DNA of 24,829 bases from a virus, in IMG/VR virus record IMGVR_UViG_3300032304_000636, positions 1 through 24,829 of that record. One strand, given 5' to 3'. The position numbers and the translations under genes are program-made. Shown here one piece after another: positions 11,905-21,509 of the stretch (its first letter is position 1; each line of letters starts with the position of its first letter). The notes under the pieces are model-generated. The model had not been told where the DNA came from, made no database searches, and saw only the letters and a list, made by a program, of their open reading frames with translations.

Positions 11905-14900
11905 CTAGTTATATTTTCGGATGGGGCTTCCCAAGTATCCAAGCCATGCGTTCAGCTGGCTTAGTCCGTCTCTACCTACAAGTCTTTCGGCTTGTCCGGC
12001 TGGCGGAGCCAAGCCAACTAATGCTGCCATTAGTCTTTCTTGGCCAGTGTCGAATTCTTTTCCAGTGAATGCTGACTTGCCAGCAATTTGTTCTGCTGGG
12101 ACTTTCAACAATGGGTTCATCTTGTTGAGCATCTTCATCGGGTTGGTCAAGTCGCTGAGTTCTTGTGGGATTCTTGTGAATCCAATGTCTGGCATTGCAT
12201 ACAGTCCTTCACCAAATGGCAGTCTGAATCCACCCATCTCACGTACGAATGGTGGTGCTGGGTCTTCGCCTTCAAAGTTGCGCTTGAACGAGTTGTAGAT
12301 CAAGTATGGCTTAGGGTTCAACCACATGTTTGTTATCTGTGTTGACATGTTGCGTGAGTAGAACAACCAGAACGGAATGATCTGTCGCATTACTTTGTCT
12401 ACTGATGACAGGTCTTCGTAGTCGAAAAAGAATCGTTTCACTCTTGCTTGTGCAAGGCCGGCATCGCCGCCTTTCATCGCTGAGTCAAATGCTAATACGA
12501 ATCGGCTGTAGTTGTCTGATGCTTGACCAATTGCTTGGTTCTTACGAATCAACCAGTTGTCGTAGATACGTGAGCCACCTGTGGCTTCCTTGAAGGTTTC
12601 GCTAAAGATACCTCCACCACCACCAAGTGCACCTCTGCGTGCAACGTTCAATGGTTTAACCATTTCAGGTTCAACGGTCTTCAAAAAGTCGTCCCAACTA
12701 AGTCCAGACTTCTGTGCTTTCAACCACTTGAAGTAATAGGGTGTTGCTTTAATCATGTTGTCAACATCTGCATCAGCAAGTATGAGTTGCATTGCGTTCG
12801 AGATTGCGTTGCGCACATGGAATCCTGGGCTGAGTGTTGCGTAAGCCTTAAAGAACTTTGTGTATGGTCCAATGTAGTAAGCAAGCTTGCGCACAAACTC
12901 CGGATCTTCGATCCGAGTTGCGGCATCCCATAGTTGTTTGAACTCTGGACTTGCCTGCAAGCCGGGGAAATACTTCTGGTCCAACTGTTGCCAGCCAGCC
13001 TTGAGGCTTCTGCCCACTTCGGCAAATGCTTCTACTGGTAATCCGTCCACAAGTTCGCCCGTTGATAACAGAATGCGGCCATCGTCCATAACTCGCCCGC
13101 CACCATCAATCATCTGCTGTATTCCAGCGACTGTGCGCTCTTCAACTTGTGCGTCGCTAAGACGCATGGCTGTCTGCCAGAACTGCACTTCTGCTTCGGC
13201 TTGGTTCAAGATGACTACATCAATTGCATCAATCTGATCTTTGGATCCAATGTGCTTAACAACACGCATTGCATCTTGCATGACTTTCTTGCCAACTTGA
13301 TGGCGCTCGTACAGATCGCCTTGCTTCATCGCATAATCAGCAGTTATCTGTGCACGGTCACTTGCGCCACGTACTGTGGCTCGCTGTGATGTGGTCGCAT
13401 CTTGCAACACGGACATAACATCCTTAATGTTCTGCTCCAAGACACCAAGTCTTGCCGGGTCAACTTCTGCCTGCACCGCAGCAAGTGAGTCGTATCGTGA
13501 ACGTAAATCATTTACAATCTGCAACGTGCGATCGGTCTGCTGACCGGATCGACTGCCAAGTCCAGCCACAACACGCAGTTCGTCCACAATCGTCTTGTCG
13601 GGTATGCCCTGAGTCTTAGTCGGCTTTGCACCTTTGCCAACAACCTTGTCCCTAGATCCGTAGAACAATGGGTCATCCCAGTCCGATGCAAGATCGCCTT
13701 CCTTGCCAAACACTGACCTTGTTGTGGACGCATCTGCAAGTTCATCAGGGCTTTTGGCCATGACGTTAAGTTCATCTTGCACAGCACGTTGTGTGGTTTC
13801 ACGCACATCTGCGCCACTGTCGACTTGCCGCCATGCGGCAGAGTCTTCAGGATTCATCATCAAATCCATTGCATCGGATTGTGCAGCTTTACGCTCATCA
13901 ATAATCTGAGCCAGTCTCTGCTGTGGTGTCAGCGTGTAATCGGTTTCCCTAAGTGGAGTTTCTTGTACAGATTGAATCAACTTGCGACGTTCACGTATGA
14001 GTTTATTCATCTGACCCTTGGTGTAGTCAGTCTCAATACCTTCAGACTTTAGTATCTCAAGCAACTTAAGTTCTTCTTCAAGTTGTGGTTGCGACTTTGT
14101 TTCAAGCGGTGTCTTTAGTACACGATCAAGTTTGTTTCTACCTGCTCGTGCATTCTCCAACAATGTCAATGAATTGCTTGACAAATCCTCTACGTTTGCA
14201 AGTCGTGGGTTAACAACCAAACTTGGTCCAAGATCGTTCAACAACTCTTCAGGGCCAGGGCGATAAACCTGTTGCAATGGTGCTTGTGGCACATTCTTGA
14301 CATCTAATGCCTGTTGCAAAGCAACGGCTAGTTCATCTGTGTCTTGTGGTGTCCAGTCAGAAAGTTGCTGTGCAATCTTCTCATTATTGCCTGCAACATT
14401 GTCTGCTGCCATACCGGCACGGTCCAGTAGGCGACGACGGTCGCCAGCCTTTGCTGTACGGGTTGTCTCAATTAGTCTTGCACGGACTGTGTTCACTTCA
14501 GTGAGTTTCTTGTAGCTCTCTGTGCTACGCCAGTTCTTCTCAATACGCTTGCGCCTTGCGCTTGCGACCACAGAGTCAACGGCATTATCGGAGTTCTGTC
14601 CAATAATAAACTCAACATACTTCTTGACTGCATACTCGTCAGAAATATTGTCAGCACCACGCTCAAGCAATTCACCGGGTGCAGTCATTTCCAATGTCTG
14701 CTTCATCTTGGCTTGCACTACTATTTGTCGCAACTTGCCAGTGACGGCATCATCCAAGTTGTCGCCATTTACAATGGCGTCCCATTCATCTGCAGTAAAT
14801 CTAATGCCACGGAAATCAATTCCGTCTTTCAGATCTGCCAATGCATGCACAATATTTGCACGGTTCTGTACAGATTTATGGATCGGATAAGCGTCAGAGT

Positions 14901-17900
14901 TGATCAACTCGTTATATATGCGCTTCAATGTGGCACGGTCACCAAGTGCCATTTCGGATACGCCAGGCTGTACTGCTCGTTCACCTGGTTCACGTGCAAC
15001 CAACAACTCTCGACGTGCAACAGTTCCCTGACCCGTCTCAATAAAGTCTTTTGGACGCATGCCAATGACTTCATCAATCTCATACAATCGAGATTCAGTA
15101 TTAGTAATAGTTCTCTGTATATCGTCACGCAAACTACGTGATGCATGCAAGGCCGAGTCAATAGAGTTGTCTGCATGACTGTCAAGCGAATCAAGCAAAA
15201 TGTTAATTACTGATTTATCAATGCCTTCAAAGTCAATGCCTGCATCCAAGAACTTGCGTCGGATTACTGCGTAACCCTCATCACCAGGTTTAATGTTTGC
15301 AACATCTGGCCCCAGACGCTTCATGATGTTAATCAATTTGCGGTTAGCCTTCAGCCAGTTATCAAATGTGGACGCATTCGTTAACTCAGATTCACGCAAC
15401 ACGCCACTAACTGTGGCAAGAAACTTGTCAAAGTCATTCACCCATGCTGATATGGTTTGCTGCGACTGAGCAGCAGACTTACGGAATCGTTGTGCAATCT
15501 TCTCACGTATCGCTGTAGCTGCCGCTTCATTCTGAAGCAACGCCCCATCTGCTGTTACAAGTTCTTTTCTGTTTGCGACCACAGTCTTACGATATTCGTC
15601 ACGCAACTGCAGATTAGAGCGTCGCCACTTAGTGTAAGCCTTGCGCTCAATCGGTGTCATTTGTTCAAGATCATCTTCAAACGTCTTGACAACAGTCTTA
15701 GGACCAATCTTATTTAGTTTCGACCATTTGTCCATCTCCCGAACAATGTCATCAACAACTTCACGATCGTACTGTGTACGTCGTTGCAGACTCAATGGAT
15801 GCGACTTGTCCTCAATGTTTCTAAAACCATACTTGGGATCACGCAACTGCTCTAGTCGTGCTGTGTCGCCAGACTTCAAAGCTTCATTAATTAATGGTTC
15901 GGCATTACGTTTAATAATTTCATCAATTACGTCATCACCAATATTTACACCATACGGTGCAAGTATGTCACGCATCTCAAGATACTGTTGCAAAGACAAC
16001 TCTTCGTTCAACAAATCTTGCAGAATATATCCATCTTTATTCAAACCAGATTTGATGGAATCAAACGCTTGTTGCCACATGCCAAATCGTGTCTGCTTGC
16101 CATTAATCTTCGTTAATCCACGTGCACGATCATTAATCAATTGATTTATGCCAAGTGCTTGTTCGTTAGAATCCATCAATACAAATATGTATCTTGCAAT
16201 ATCCACAAGTTCTTTTGACTCTGCATTTGTCAAAGGTTCTTTCTTGGCTGCCAGATAAGCCAAGTCTCGATAAACCATTTCGGGTTTCATGCCAGACAAA
16301 GATTTCTTCTGTGCCTCGTCCCATCCGTAACGACTACTGTTCTTGCCTAAAGCAGTTTCAATAAAGTTCTGAACCTTGGTCTTAATGCCAACCTGTTGCT
16401 TCTCCGTCTTTACGATGTCGTTCAGAACATCGAATACTTTTCGTCCGCCGATTTCATCGTGCGCACCAAGTGTTGGCAACACGTCGTGGACGTCATTCAT
16501 CTCGGAAAGGTCACGCTCAAATCGCTTAACACGTTCCATGTGTTCAGCCAGCTTCACACGAATCTGCTCAAGATTCTGTGACGTTATGTTCTTTGTCCCA
16601 TCTGCTGCCTCACGGGACACGTCGTCCATCATGTTCTTAATGTCTGCAAACTCTGCAGCCAAACGTTCACGCTGACCAGCAATCAACAAGTAATTCGATA
16701 CACCATCGACATCTGCTATCTGATCGTCAAACGCACGGAACAATCTAAGATACTGTTCATTCTTTGCACCAACATCGTCAATCACCTGTCGCAAAGCAAG
16801 ATGGAATTCATCCAAGTCAGCCTGGTTCATTGTTCCATTTGCCAACGCCGCTTTGGCGGCTTCAAGGCTTCCGTACATTTCACGAAGTACTACATCAACA
16901 GCACCAACACCATTCTCCTGTGTAGTCGACAAGTTGCGTAAAGCAACCGTCATGTCATTCAACGCCCTTGATGGTGCGTCAACAAGCTTCTCTTTTGCGT
17001 ACGCAGGGTCAATGCCAAGAGTCTTGTTCAAGAAGCTCAGAATCTCTGGATGCTCTGTAGCCAAGTTATCTAGCATGTCGTATGTTGACATCTGGTCGCT
17101 GTAACTACGAACATACTTTGCCATTACGTTTGCAATGTCTGTTTCAAACAAATCAAACGTGACACTTTCAGCACCGTTGATTCCATTACGTGCCAAAAAA
17201 TTCAAGCGCTCCGCAGACATGTCCTCTGGTCTAAGAGTGTGACCAAACCATGTGTCGCCAGCCTTAAGATCTCGTTCCTTAAACACACTTGCAGTACGTG
17301 TCTTGTCTACCGGCTTGGCACCCTTGATGACATCACCAGCTTCATCAATAATGTCATCAGCCATTCCACCGTACATGATGTTGTCGGCACCTTCGTTGCC
17401 AACCTTCAATCGCCAACGCAATGCGTCGTCGGTTTCCATACGTGGAAAGTAACCCTGTTCAATCTTGCCCGGCATACGTCCACCAACAGCCGCAGCCCTA
17501 TCCTGAATCAATTGGATAAATCGATTCAAGTGGCCACGCATTGTTGTGGCCGCAATAATGTCTTCAGGTGTCGCACCTGGAACGCTCGCTGGATCAGCGA
17601 CGTTATCAAGCAGTCTGTGCATTGGTATTGTTGTGCTTCGTGCAACATCAACATCGTTCTCAATCTGTGCTGCAGCTTCATCTGCGTAGTCAGCCAGACG
17701 CATGCGCTTCAAGTCATCTGCTTCCACAACGCTAAGAGCAAGGTTGACTTCATCAGGTGACATGCCACCACGTGCAAGTCTTACACGGAAGTCTCGAATT
17801 GCATTAGGACCAAACTGGTCAATGCGACCCACGCCCTTAGGCGTAAGAGCTTCTTGCATCTTGCCAAGTAGGTTACTGTTAACAGCACCAAGCCTTGCGC

Positions 17901-18798
17901 TAACCAATCCACTTTCAAGTGCTTTGCCAATCGCCCCAGATCCTGGAACTTTTACACGACTACCAAAGTAGTAAACACCAGGACCTTTGATGCCAATATC
18001 ATCTGCAAGCCATGGTGCTTGCCTGAGTGCTTTCTTCCCTTCGGATGCAATCTCTCCAGCAATACGGTTAATCTCTTGTGGGCTAATTTGACGTGAACCA
18101 CTTTCAACCATTTGGTTCATACGCTTGCGAGAGAACTCTGCAAGTTTCTGTCTACCTTCACGACCAACTACAGTTTTGCCAATCACACTACGTGTAGCAA
18201 CTTCAACCGATCCATCTGATAGTTGTTTTTTAACTGCAAGTTTTGCAAGATCGGCTGGAGCCATCTTTGCTAATTCTTTCGCACTAATCTTTACAACAGA
18301 TTTAGCTGCAACAGTTCCACCCAACGTTGCGTATGTCAATGGGTCAAACAGCACGTCACCTAGAAATCCAGTGACTCGACCCATCCAACCCTTCATCGGG
18401 AACGCAGTTCCAAATCCGTATGAAGAATCTTTCGTTTGGTTCCAGAAGTCACCAAACGAACCCTTACTGTTTGGGTCGCTATCTAGTACGTCCACAAGTT
18501 CACGTAAACCAGAAATAACAGCACGACGTGGTGTGTCCAATGCTGTTAGTGGAACCAACAAATGTTTGGCTAGTCCACCAATCTCACCCTTAAAATCTAT
18601 GTCAGTAGATTTCTCATAACCTAGTCCAGTCGGAGTGGTTCCAGACTTCTGTCGTTTTGCTGCAGCATCCAAGGATGCCAACAACCCATCAGTCGGTTTT
18701 ACCGAACTGATTGGCGGCAATTTACTTGTTGTCTTTTTTGGTTTAGATAAACCAGTAAGTGCATCAATGATTGCTTTGTCTTCCTGGTAGTCAGACAT
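11905..18798 (-). CDS. Giant internal virion (ejection) protein, T7 gp16 position
   Basis: This 2297-residue protein covers about 28% of the window. Gene order after the adaptor and nozzle places it at the site of T7 gp16, the large ejection protein that helps carry DNA across the cell envelope. Residues 138-170 are a Gly-rich hydrophobic stretch (GRVTGFLGDVLFDPLTYATLGG). A long helical, charged middle with coiled-coil character follows. The C-terminal domain (about 1980-2297) contains LSPGFHVRN, a GALGGGGG run and IIPFWLFYSRN, similar from memory to phage internal and large polyvalent proteins. It has no cysteine. No transglycosylase or peptidase motif was seen, although the phage encodes those separately. 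The start is ATG 18798, with weak TAAGGA overlapping it. Confidence 0.72.
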   Translation of the reverse strand: MSDYQEDKAIIDALTGLSKPKKTTSKLPPISSVKPTDGLLASLDAAAKRQKSGTTPTGLGYEKSTDIDFKGEIGGLAKHLLVPLTALDTPRRAVISGLRELVDVLDSDPNSKGSFGDFWNQTKDSSYGFGTAFPMKGWMGRVTGFLGDVLFDPLTYATLGGTVAAKSVVKISAKELAKMAPADLAKLAVKKQLSDGSVEVATRSVIGKTVVGREGRQKLAEFSRKRMNQMVESGSRQISPQEINRIAGEIASEGKKALRQAPWLADDIGIKGPGVYYFGSRVKVPGSGAIGKALESGLVSARLGAVNSNLLGKMQEALTPKGVGRIDQFGPNAIRDFRVRLARGGMSPDEVNLALSVVEADDLKRMRLADYADEAAAQIENDVDVARSTTIPMHRLLDNVADPASVPGATPEDIIAATTMRGHLNRFIQLIQDRAAAVGGRMPGKIEQGYFPRMETDDALRWRLKVGNEGADNIMYGGMADDIIDEAGDVIKGAKPVDKTRTASVFKERDLKAGDTWFGHTLRPEDMSAERLNFLARNGINGAESVTFDLFETDIANVMAKYVRSYSDQMSTYDMLDNLATEHPEILSFLNKTLGIDPAYAKEKLVDAPSRALNDMTVALRNLSTTQENGVGAVDVVLREMYGSLEAAKAALANGTMNQADLDEFHLALRQVIDDVGAKNEQYLRLFRAFDDQIADVDGVSNYLLIAGQRERLAAEFADIKNMMDDVSREAADGTKNITSQNLEQIRVKLAEHMERVKRFERDLSEMNDVHDVLPTLGAHDEIGGRKVFDVLNDIVKTEKQQVGIKTKVQNFIETALGKNSSRYGWDEAQKKSLSGMKPEMVYRDLAYLAAKKEPLTNAESKELVDIARYIFVLMDSNEQALGINQLINDRARGLTKINGKQTRFGMWQQAFDSIKSGLNKDGYILQDLLNEELSLQQYLEMRDILAPYGVNIGDDVIDEIIKRNAEPLINEALKSGDTARLEQLRDPKYGFRNIEDKSHPLSLQRRTQYDREVVDDIVREMDKWSKLNKIGPKTVVKTFEDDLEQMTPIERKAYTKWRRSNLQLRDEYRKTVVANRKELVTADGALLQNEAAATAIREKIAQRFRKSAAQSQQTISAWVNDFDKFLATVSGVLRESELTNASTFDNWLKANRKLINIMKRLGPDVANIKPGDEGYAVIRRKFLDAGIDFEGIDKSVINILLDSLDSHADNSIDSALHASRSLRDDIQRTITNTESRLYEIDEVIGMRPKDFIETGQGTVARRELLVAREPGERAVQPGVSEMALGDRATLKRIYNELINSDAYPIHKSVQNRANIVHALADLKDGIDFRGIRFTADEWDAIVNGDNLDDAVTGKLRQIVVQAKMKQTLEMTAPGELLERGADNISDEYAVKKYVEFIIGQNSDNAVDSVVASARRKRIEKNWRSTESYKKLTEVNTVRARLIETTRTAKAGDRRRLLDRAGMAADNVAGNNEKIAQQLSDWTPQDTDELAVALQQALDVKNVPQAPLQQVYRPGPEELLNDLGPSLVVNPRLANVEDLSSNSLTLLENARAGRNKLDRVLKTPLETKSQPQLEEELKLLEILKSEGIETDYTKGQMNKLIRERRKLIQSVQETPLRETDYTLTPQQRLAQIIDERKAAQSDAMDLMMNPEDSAAWRQVDSGADVRETTQRAVQDELNVMAKSPDELADASTTRSVFGKEGDLASDWDDPLFYGSRDKVVGKGAKPTKTQGIPDKTIVDELRVVAGLGSRSGQQTDRTLQIVNDLRSRYDSLAAVQAEVDPARLGVLEQNIKDVMSVLQDATTSQRATVRGASDRAQITADYAMKQGDLYERHQVGKKVMQDAMRVVKHIGSKDQIDAIDVVILNQAEAEVQFWQTAMRLSDAQVEERTVAGIQQMIDGGGRVMDDGRILLSTGELVDGLPVEAFAEVGRSLKAGWQQLDQKYFPGLQASPEFKQLWDAATRIEDPEFVRKLAYYIGPYTKFFKAYATLSPGFHVRNAISNAMQLILADADVDNMIKATPYYFKWLKAQKSGLSWDDFLKTVEPEMVKPLNVARRGALGGGGGIFSETFKEATGGSRIYDNWLIRKNQAIGQASDNYSRFVLAFDSAMKGGDAGLAQARVKRFFFDYEDLSSVDKVMRQIIPFWLFYSRNMSTQITNMWLNPKPYLIYNSFKRNFEGEDPAPPFVREMGGFRLPFGEGLYAMPDIGFTRIPQELSDLTNPMKMLNKMNPLLKVPAEQIAGKSAFTGKEFDTGQERLMAALVGLAPPAGQAERLVGRDGLSQLNAWLGYLGSPIRKYN

Positions 18799-18801
18799 TC
18801 C

Positions 18802-19716
18802 TTACTTCAGCATTCCACCCATTGCCGCTTGGCGTAAAATTGCATCGTACAATGGACTGCGACCTTGTGCTTCCAGTTCTGTTTGGATCTGTCCAGAAAG
18901 CTTCTCTGCATTCTTCAACTTGTTGCTTGCTGAACCAGTCTTACGACTAACCAAACTCTTAACGTAATCACCATAAAGATTGCTCTTCAATGTTTTTCCT
19001 TCATCAAGAATTGGCTTATTGCCAAGATCTTTCAACTCAGATTTTGCTGCGTTTCTTGCAAATGTAGGAATTGCTTCTTTCCATTGTGCACCACGTGCGG
19101 CACGAGCTTTACGCTCAACCTCTGGGTCACTCAATGCTTTCTGATATAAAGCATCAAGACGACTCTTGTCGTCGGTTACCATAATGTCACGATTGTATTC
19201 ATCAGAGATTGGCTTCAATGCCTTGTCTTCTGCTGCTTGTGCTTCAGGCAATCCTTCTAGGATTTTCTGAAAAGCCTTTGGAGCAAACTTGTACATATCC
19301 TGTGGCTGATACTTAGCGTCATATCCAGGCAAGCCTTGCTTTTCAAATGGGTCTTGTTCGAGTTCAAGGTCAAGCATTTTGGCTTTAACACTTTCGTTCT
19401 CCTTAAACATTGCGTCCACAAGTTTGTCCCACTCTTTTGGATCAACGTTGCCACGAAGAGTCTTGTCCTTCTTGATGTCCCATGGTGCTCGTCCACCACG
19501 GATAGCAGCTGCTGCTTCAAATCTCGGACCAGCCTGTTCAGAGCCAGCCATAGAAATCATTGGTGCCAATCGTGCAAACAACTGGTCCTCGGTAAACTGT
19601 TGCTTAGGCTGGTACAGACCAGTCAGAAAAGCCAATGCTGGGTCAAAAGCTGCACTTGATGCATCTTTCTGACCACCCATGGCGTTCAGATACAATTGAA
19701 AAAGTTCTGGATCCAT
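18802..19716 (-). CDS. Probable internal virion protein
   Basis: This 304-residue protein begins at ATG 19716 with GAAAGGTTTATAGAGT upstream, and ends three bases before the giant gene. It is largely helical, rich in Ala, Lys, Leu, Glu and Gln, and has no cysteine. The basic C-terminal half contains KARAARGAQWKEA and later heptad-like segments. By position it corresponds to one of the T7 core or ejection proteins (gp14/gp15), though no sequence similarity is evident to me. It probably sits inside the head and is ejected with the giant protein. Confidence 0.6.
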   Translation of the reverse strand: MDPELFQLYLNAMGGQKDASSAAFDPALAFLTGLYQPKQQFTEDQLFARLAPMISMAGSEQAGPRFEAAAAIRGGRAPWDIKKDKTLRGNVDPKEWDKLVDAMFKENESVKAKMLDLELEQDPFEKQGLPGYDAKYQPQDMYKFAPKAFQKILEGLPEAQAAEDKALKPISDEYNRDIMVTDDKSRLDALYQKALSDPEVERKARAARGAQWKEAIPTFARNAAKSELKDLGNKPILDEGKTLKSNLYGDYVKSLVSRKTGSASNKLKNAEKLSGQIQTELEAQGRSPLYDAILRQAAMGGMLK

Positions 19717-19738
19717 ACTCTATAAACCTTTCGTTACA

Positions 19739-20902
19739 CTAAAAACCAGTACGACGAGAAGCCAATTGCTCCATCACGCTTGGGTCTAAACCAAAACTCG
19801 ACACCTGTGAAACAGCAGGAGCCTTAGCGCCATAAGGGTTCACACCCGCTGCAATAAGCTGGTCAATAATGTTCTGCTTGGCAGAGCCAGCAGCCTGTTC
19901 CTGCTCAAAACGTTGCATCGCAATACGTTGCCTCAACTCAGCCAAAGCCTGAGCCTGGGCATTCGCAGCCTGCGACTCAAACGCTGCTCGCTGTGAACCA
20001 AGTTGGGTTGTACCCAAGTTACGTGCCATCTGAGACTCAACCAAACGTGACAGATTCGATTGTTCCTGTGCTCCACCAAGAACACTAATCAAACGATTAA
20101 ATGCGTCATTGCCTTGTTGGCCAGCAAGTTGCTCTGCTGCAATTTGTGCCTGCACATCTGCTGTGGGCGCACCATAAGCCTGCAGGTAGTTCATCGAGTC
20201 AGGAATCTGACCTTGCGCTTGGGCTGCAAGCCCAGCGTATGGGTTGGAGTTGTACTTATTCAAATACGCATCCAATGCGTTATAACCAGAACCCATCAAA
20301 TCGGATGCAGTTTTATATCCACCACCAATATTGCTAAGTGCTGTTTTATAAGCACTATTAATATCTGCTCCAGCAGTTTTACCCATTGCATCAATCTGAC
20401 CAAGCAACGTGTCAATGTTGCCACGATAACCACCAGCAAGTTGACCTTGAAGCAAAGCCAATGCTTTTTTCTTAGTTTCCTTTTCTTCTGCTGTCTCAGC
20501 TTGTTCTGCTCTCCACTTTGCCCAAGCAAGTTTGTCAGATGACGATGGACCAGATCCACCACCACCACGACCACCAAGATAGCTACCAAGACCACCGGTC
20601 ATGTCAATATCAAGCTTGCCATCACCAAGAACGGTATCAATTCCATCATTCATGTATTGGTCTTTGTAAGCCTGTCTTTCAGCAAGAGTCATTGAACCCA
20701 TCGAAGCACTAGGCAATCCAGCTTTTTGGGTTCCATATATTTCAGCAGAACGCTCAACACGGTCCAACGGACCACGTGCTGTAGTTGGGTCAAATGTTGG
20801 TACAGGTGCATACCTCGAAGTAGGTGATGTCGGATAAACATTTACTCGCTTATAAGCAGATGTAGATTTCTTCTGCGATCCCTTGTTTGCTTCGTTAGCC
20901 AT
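19739..20902 (-). CDS. Ala/Gln-rich probable internal virion protein
   Basis: This 387-residue protein starts at ATG 20902; CAGGAGCG in the end of the previous gene is its ribosome binding site. An N-terminal Ser/Thr/Pro-rich region (1-60) is followed by a Gly-rich linker (GGLGSYLGGRGGGGSG, about 104-119). The rest is helical with Ala/Gln repeats, for example around residues 235-350. No cysteine is present. Ala/Gln-rich helical sequence with Gly linkers resembles T7 gp14-type inner core proteins, which can form membrane channels after ejection. The assignment rests on composition and gene order. Confidence 0.6.
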   Translation of the reverse strand: MANEANKGSQKKSTSAYKRVNVYPTSPTSRYAPVPTFDPTTARGPLDRVERSAEIYGTQKAGLPSASMGSMTLAERQAYKDQYMNDGIDTVLGDGKLDIDMTGGLGSYLGGRGGGGSGPSSSDKLAWAKWRAEQAETAEEKETKKKALALLQGQLAGGYRGNIDTLLGQIDAMGKTAGADINSAYKTALSNIGGGYKTASDLMGSGYNALDAYLNKYNSNPYAGLAAQAQGQIPDSMNYLQAYGAPTADVQAQIAAEQLAGQQGNDAFNRLISVLGGAQEQSNLSRLVESQMARNLGTTQLGSQRAAFESQAANAQAQALAELRQRIAMQRFEQEQAAGSAKQNIIDQLIAAGVNPYGAKAPAVSQVSSFGLDPSVMEQLASRRTGF

Positions 20903-20904
20903 GA

Positions 20905-21336
20905 TTACGCTCCTGCTCTGTAACGCAATAGTTCCATTGCATCTTGTTCAATCTGTCTTGCTTTTTCCATCTCTAAATCACGTAGGTCATTCTGGAACAT
21001 CTCGTCACGTTGACGCTGTTGCAAATCAAAACCAAGATTCGATTGCTGCATCTCACGCTGTGCTTCGCCAGTCTGTCTTGCACGACTCTTAGCAAAATCA
21101 CTCATCGCCTTACGAAAAGCACCTGACTTAACGTTTGGTCCAACAAGTCCACGACGACCATACTGCGACACCACCTTCGGTGCTGCCTGCTCGAACTGTG
21201 TGTTCAGATCAGCAAACTGTCGTTGCTGACGCTGTGCGTCAAGAAACTGCTGGTACACATTCTGTCCGCCTGTGGTCGCATAGTTGCTCATCAATGAGCG
21301 ACGACGATTCTCGTACATGCTTGGATCGTAAGCCAT
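20905..21336 (-). CDS. Arg/Gln-rich probable virion protein
   Basis: This 143-residue protein starts at ATG 21336, sharing TAATG with the preceding small gene. It is rich in Arg, Gln, Asp and Glu, largely helical, and lacks cysteine. A QQRQ-type repeat and a C-terminal segment with LQQRQRDEMFQNDLRDLEM give strong coiled-coil character. It lies between the tail nozzle unit and the core proteins, at the place of T7 gp13/gp14. A structural or core-assembly role is likely; sequence similarity was not recognised. Confidence 0.55.
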   Translation of the reverse strand: MAYDPSMYENRRRSLMSNYATTGGQNVYQQFLDAQRQQRQFADLNTQFEQAAPKVVSQYGRRGLVGPNVKSGAFRKAMSDFAKSRARQTGEAQREMQQSNLGFDLQQRQRDEMFQNDLRDLEMEKARQIEQDAMELLRYRAGA

Positions 21337-21509
21337 TATCTATTCTCCCTGTAATAATTCTTGCGTTGAGTCTGTTGCTGCTTAAGACTCGCAACATCCT
21401 TTTGCAACTTGACAATCTCATTCAACAACGCATTGACAATGCTACGAATAGCAATTGCGTCCACAGACGTGAGTGCTGATACAGCCGGAATCTGAATGTC
21501 GTTATTCAT
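21336..21509 (-). CDS. 57-residue coiled-coil protein
   Basis: This 57-residue gene begins at ATG 21509, which overlaps the nozzle stop (ATGA), and stops at 21336 with TAATG overlap into the next gene. The first 35 residues have a Ser/Ala/Ile/Leu helical pattern (ALTSVDAIAIRSIVNALLNE) and residues 24-45 form a coiled coil with Leu/Val heptads (IVKLQKDVASLKQQQ). The end is basic (RKNYYRENR). Overlap on both sides makes it a credible gene. It may be a tail or fibre-attachment accessory, but that is only an inference. Confidence 0.65.
   Translation of the reverse strand: MNNDIQIPAVSALTSVDAIAIRSIVNALLNEIVKLQKDVASLKQQQTQRKNYYRENR

Noticed and set aside
15641-17760. Long + strand frames (167 and 173 residues) inside the giant - strand gene
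   Set aside because: They are antisense shadows of a single 6.9-kb frame, rich in Ser/Arg/Cys typical of antisense translation, with no coupled context.
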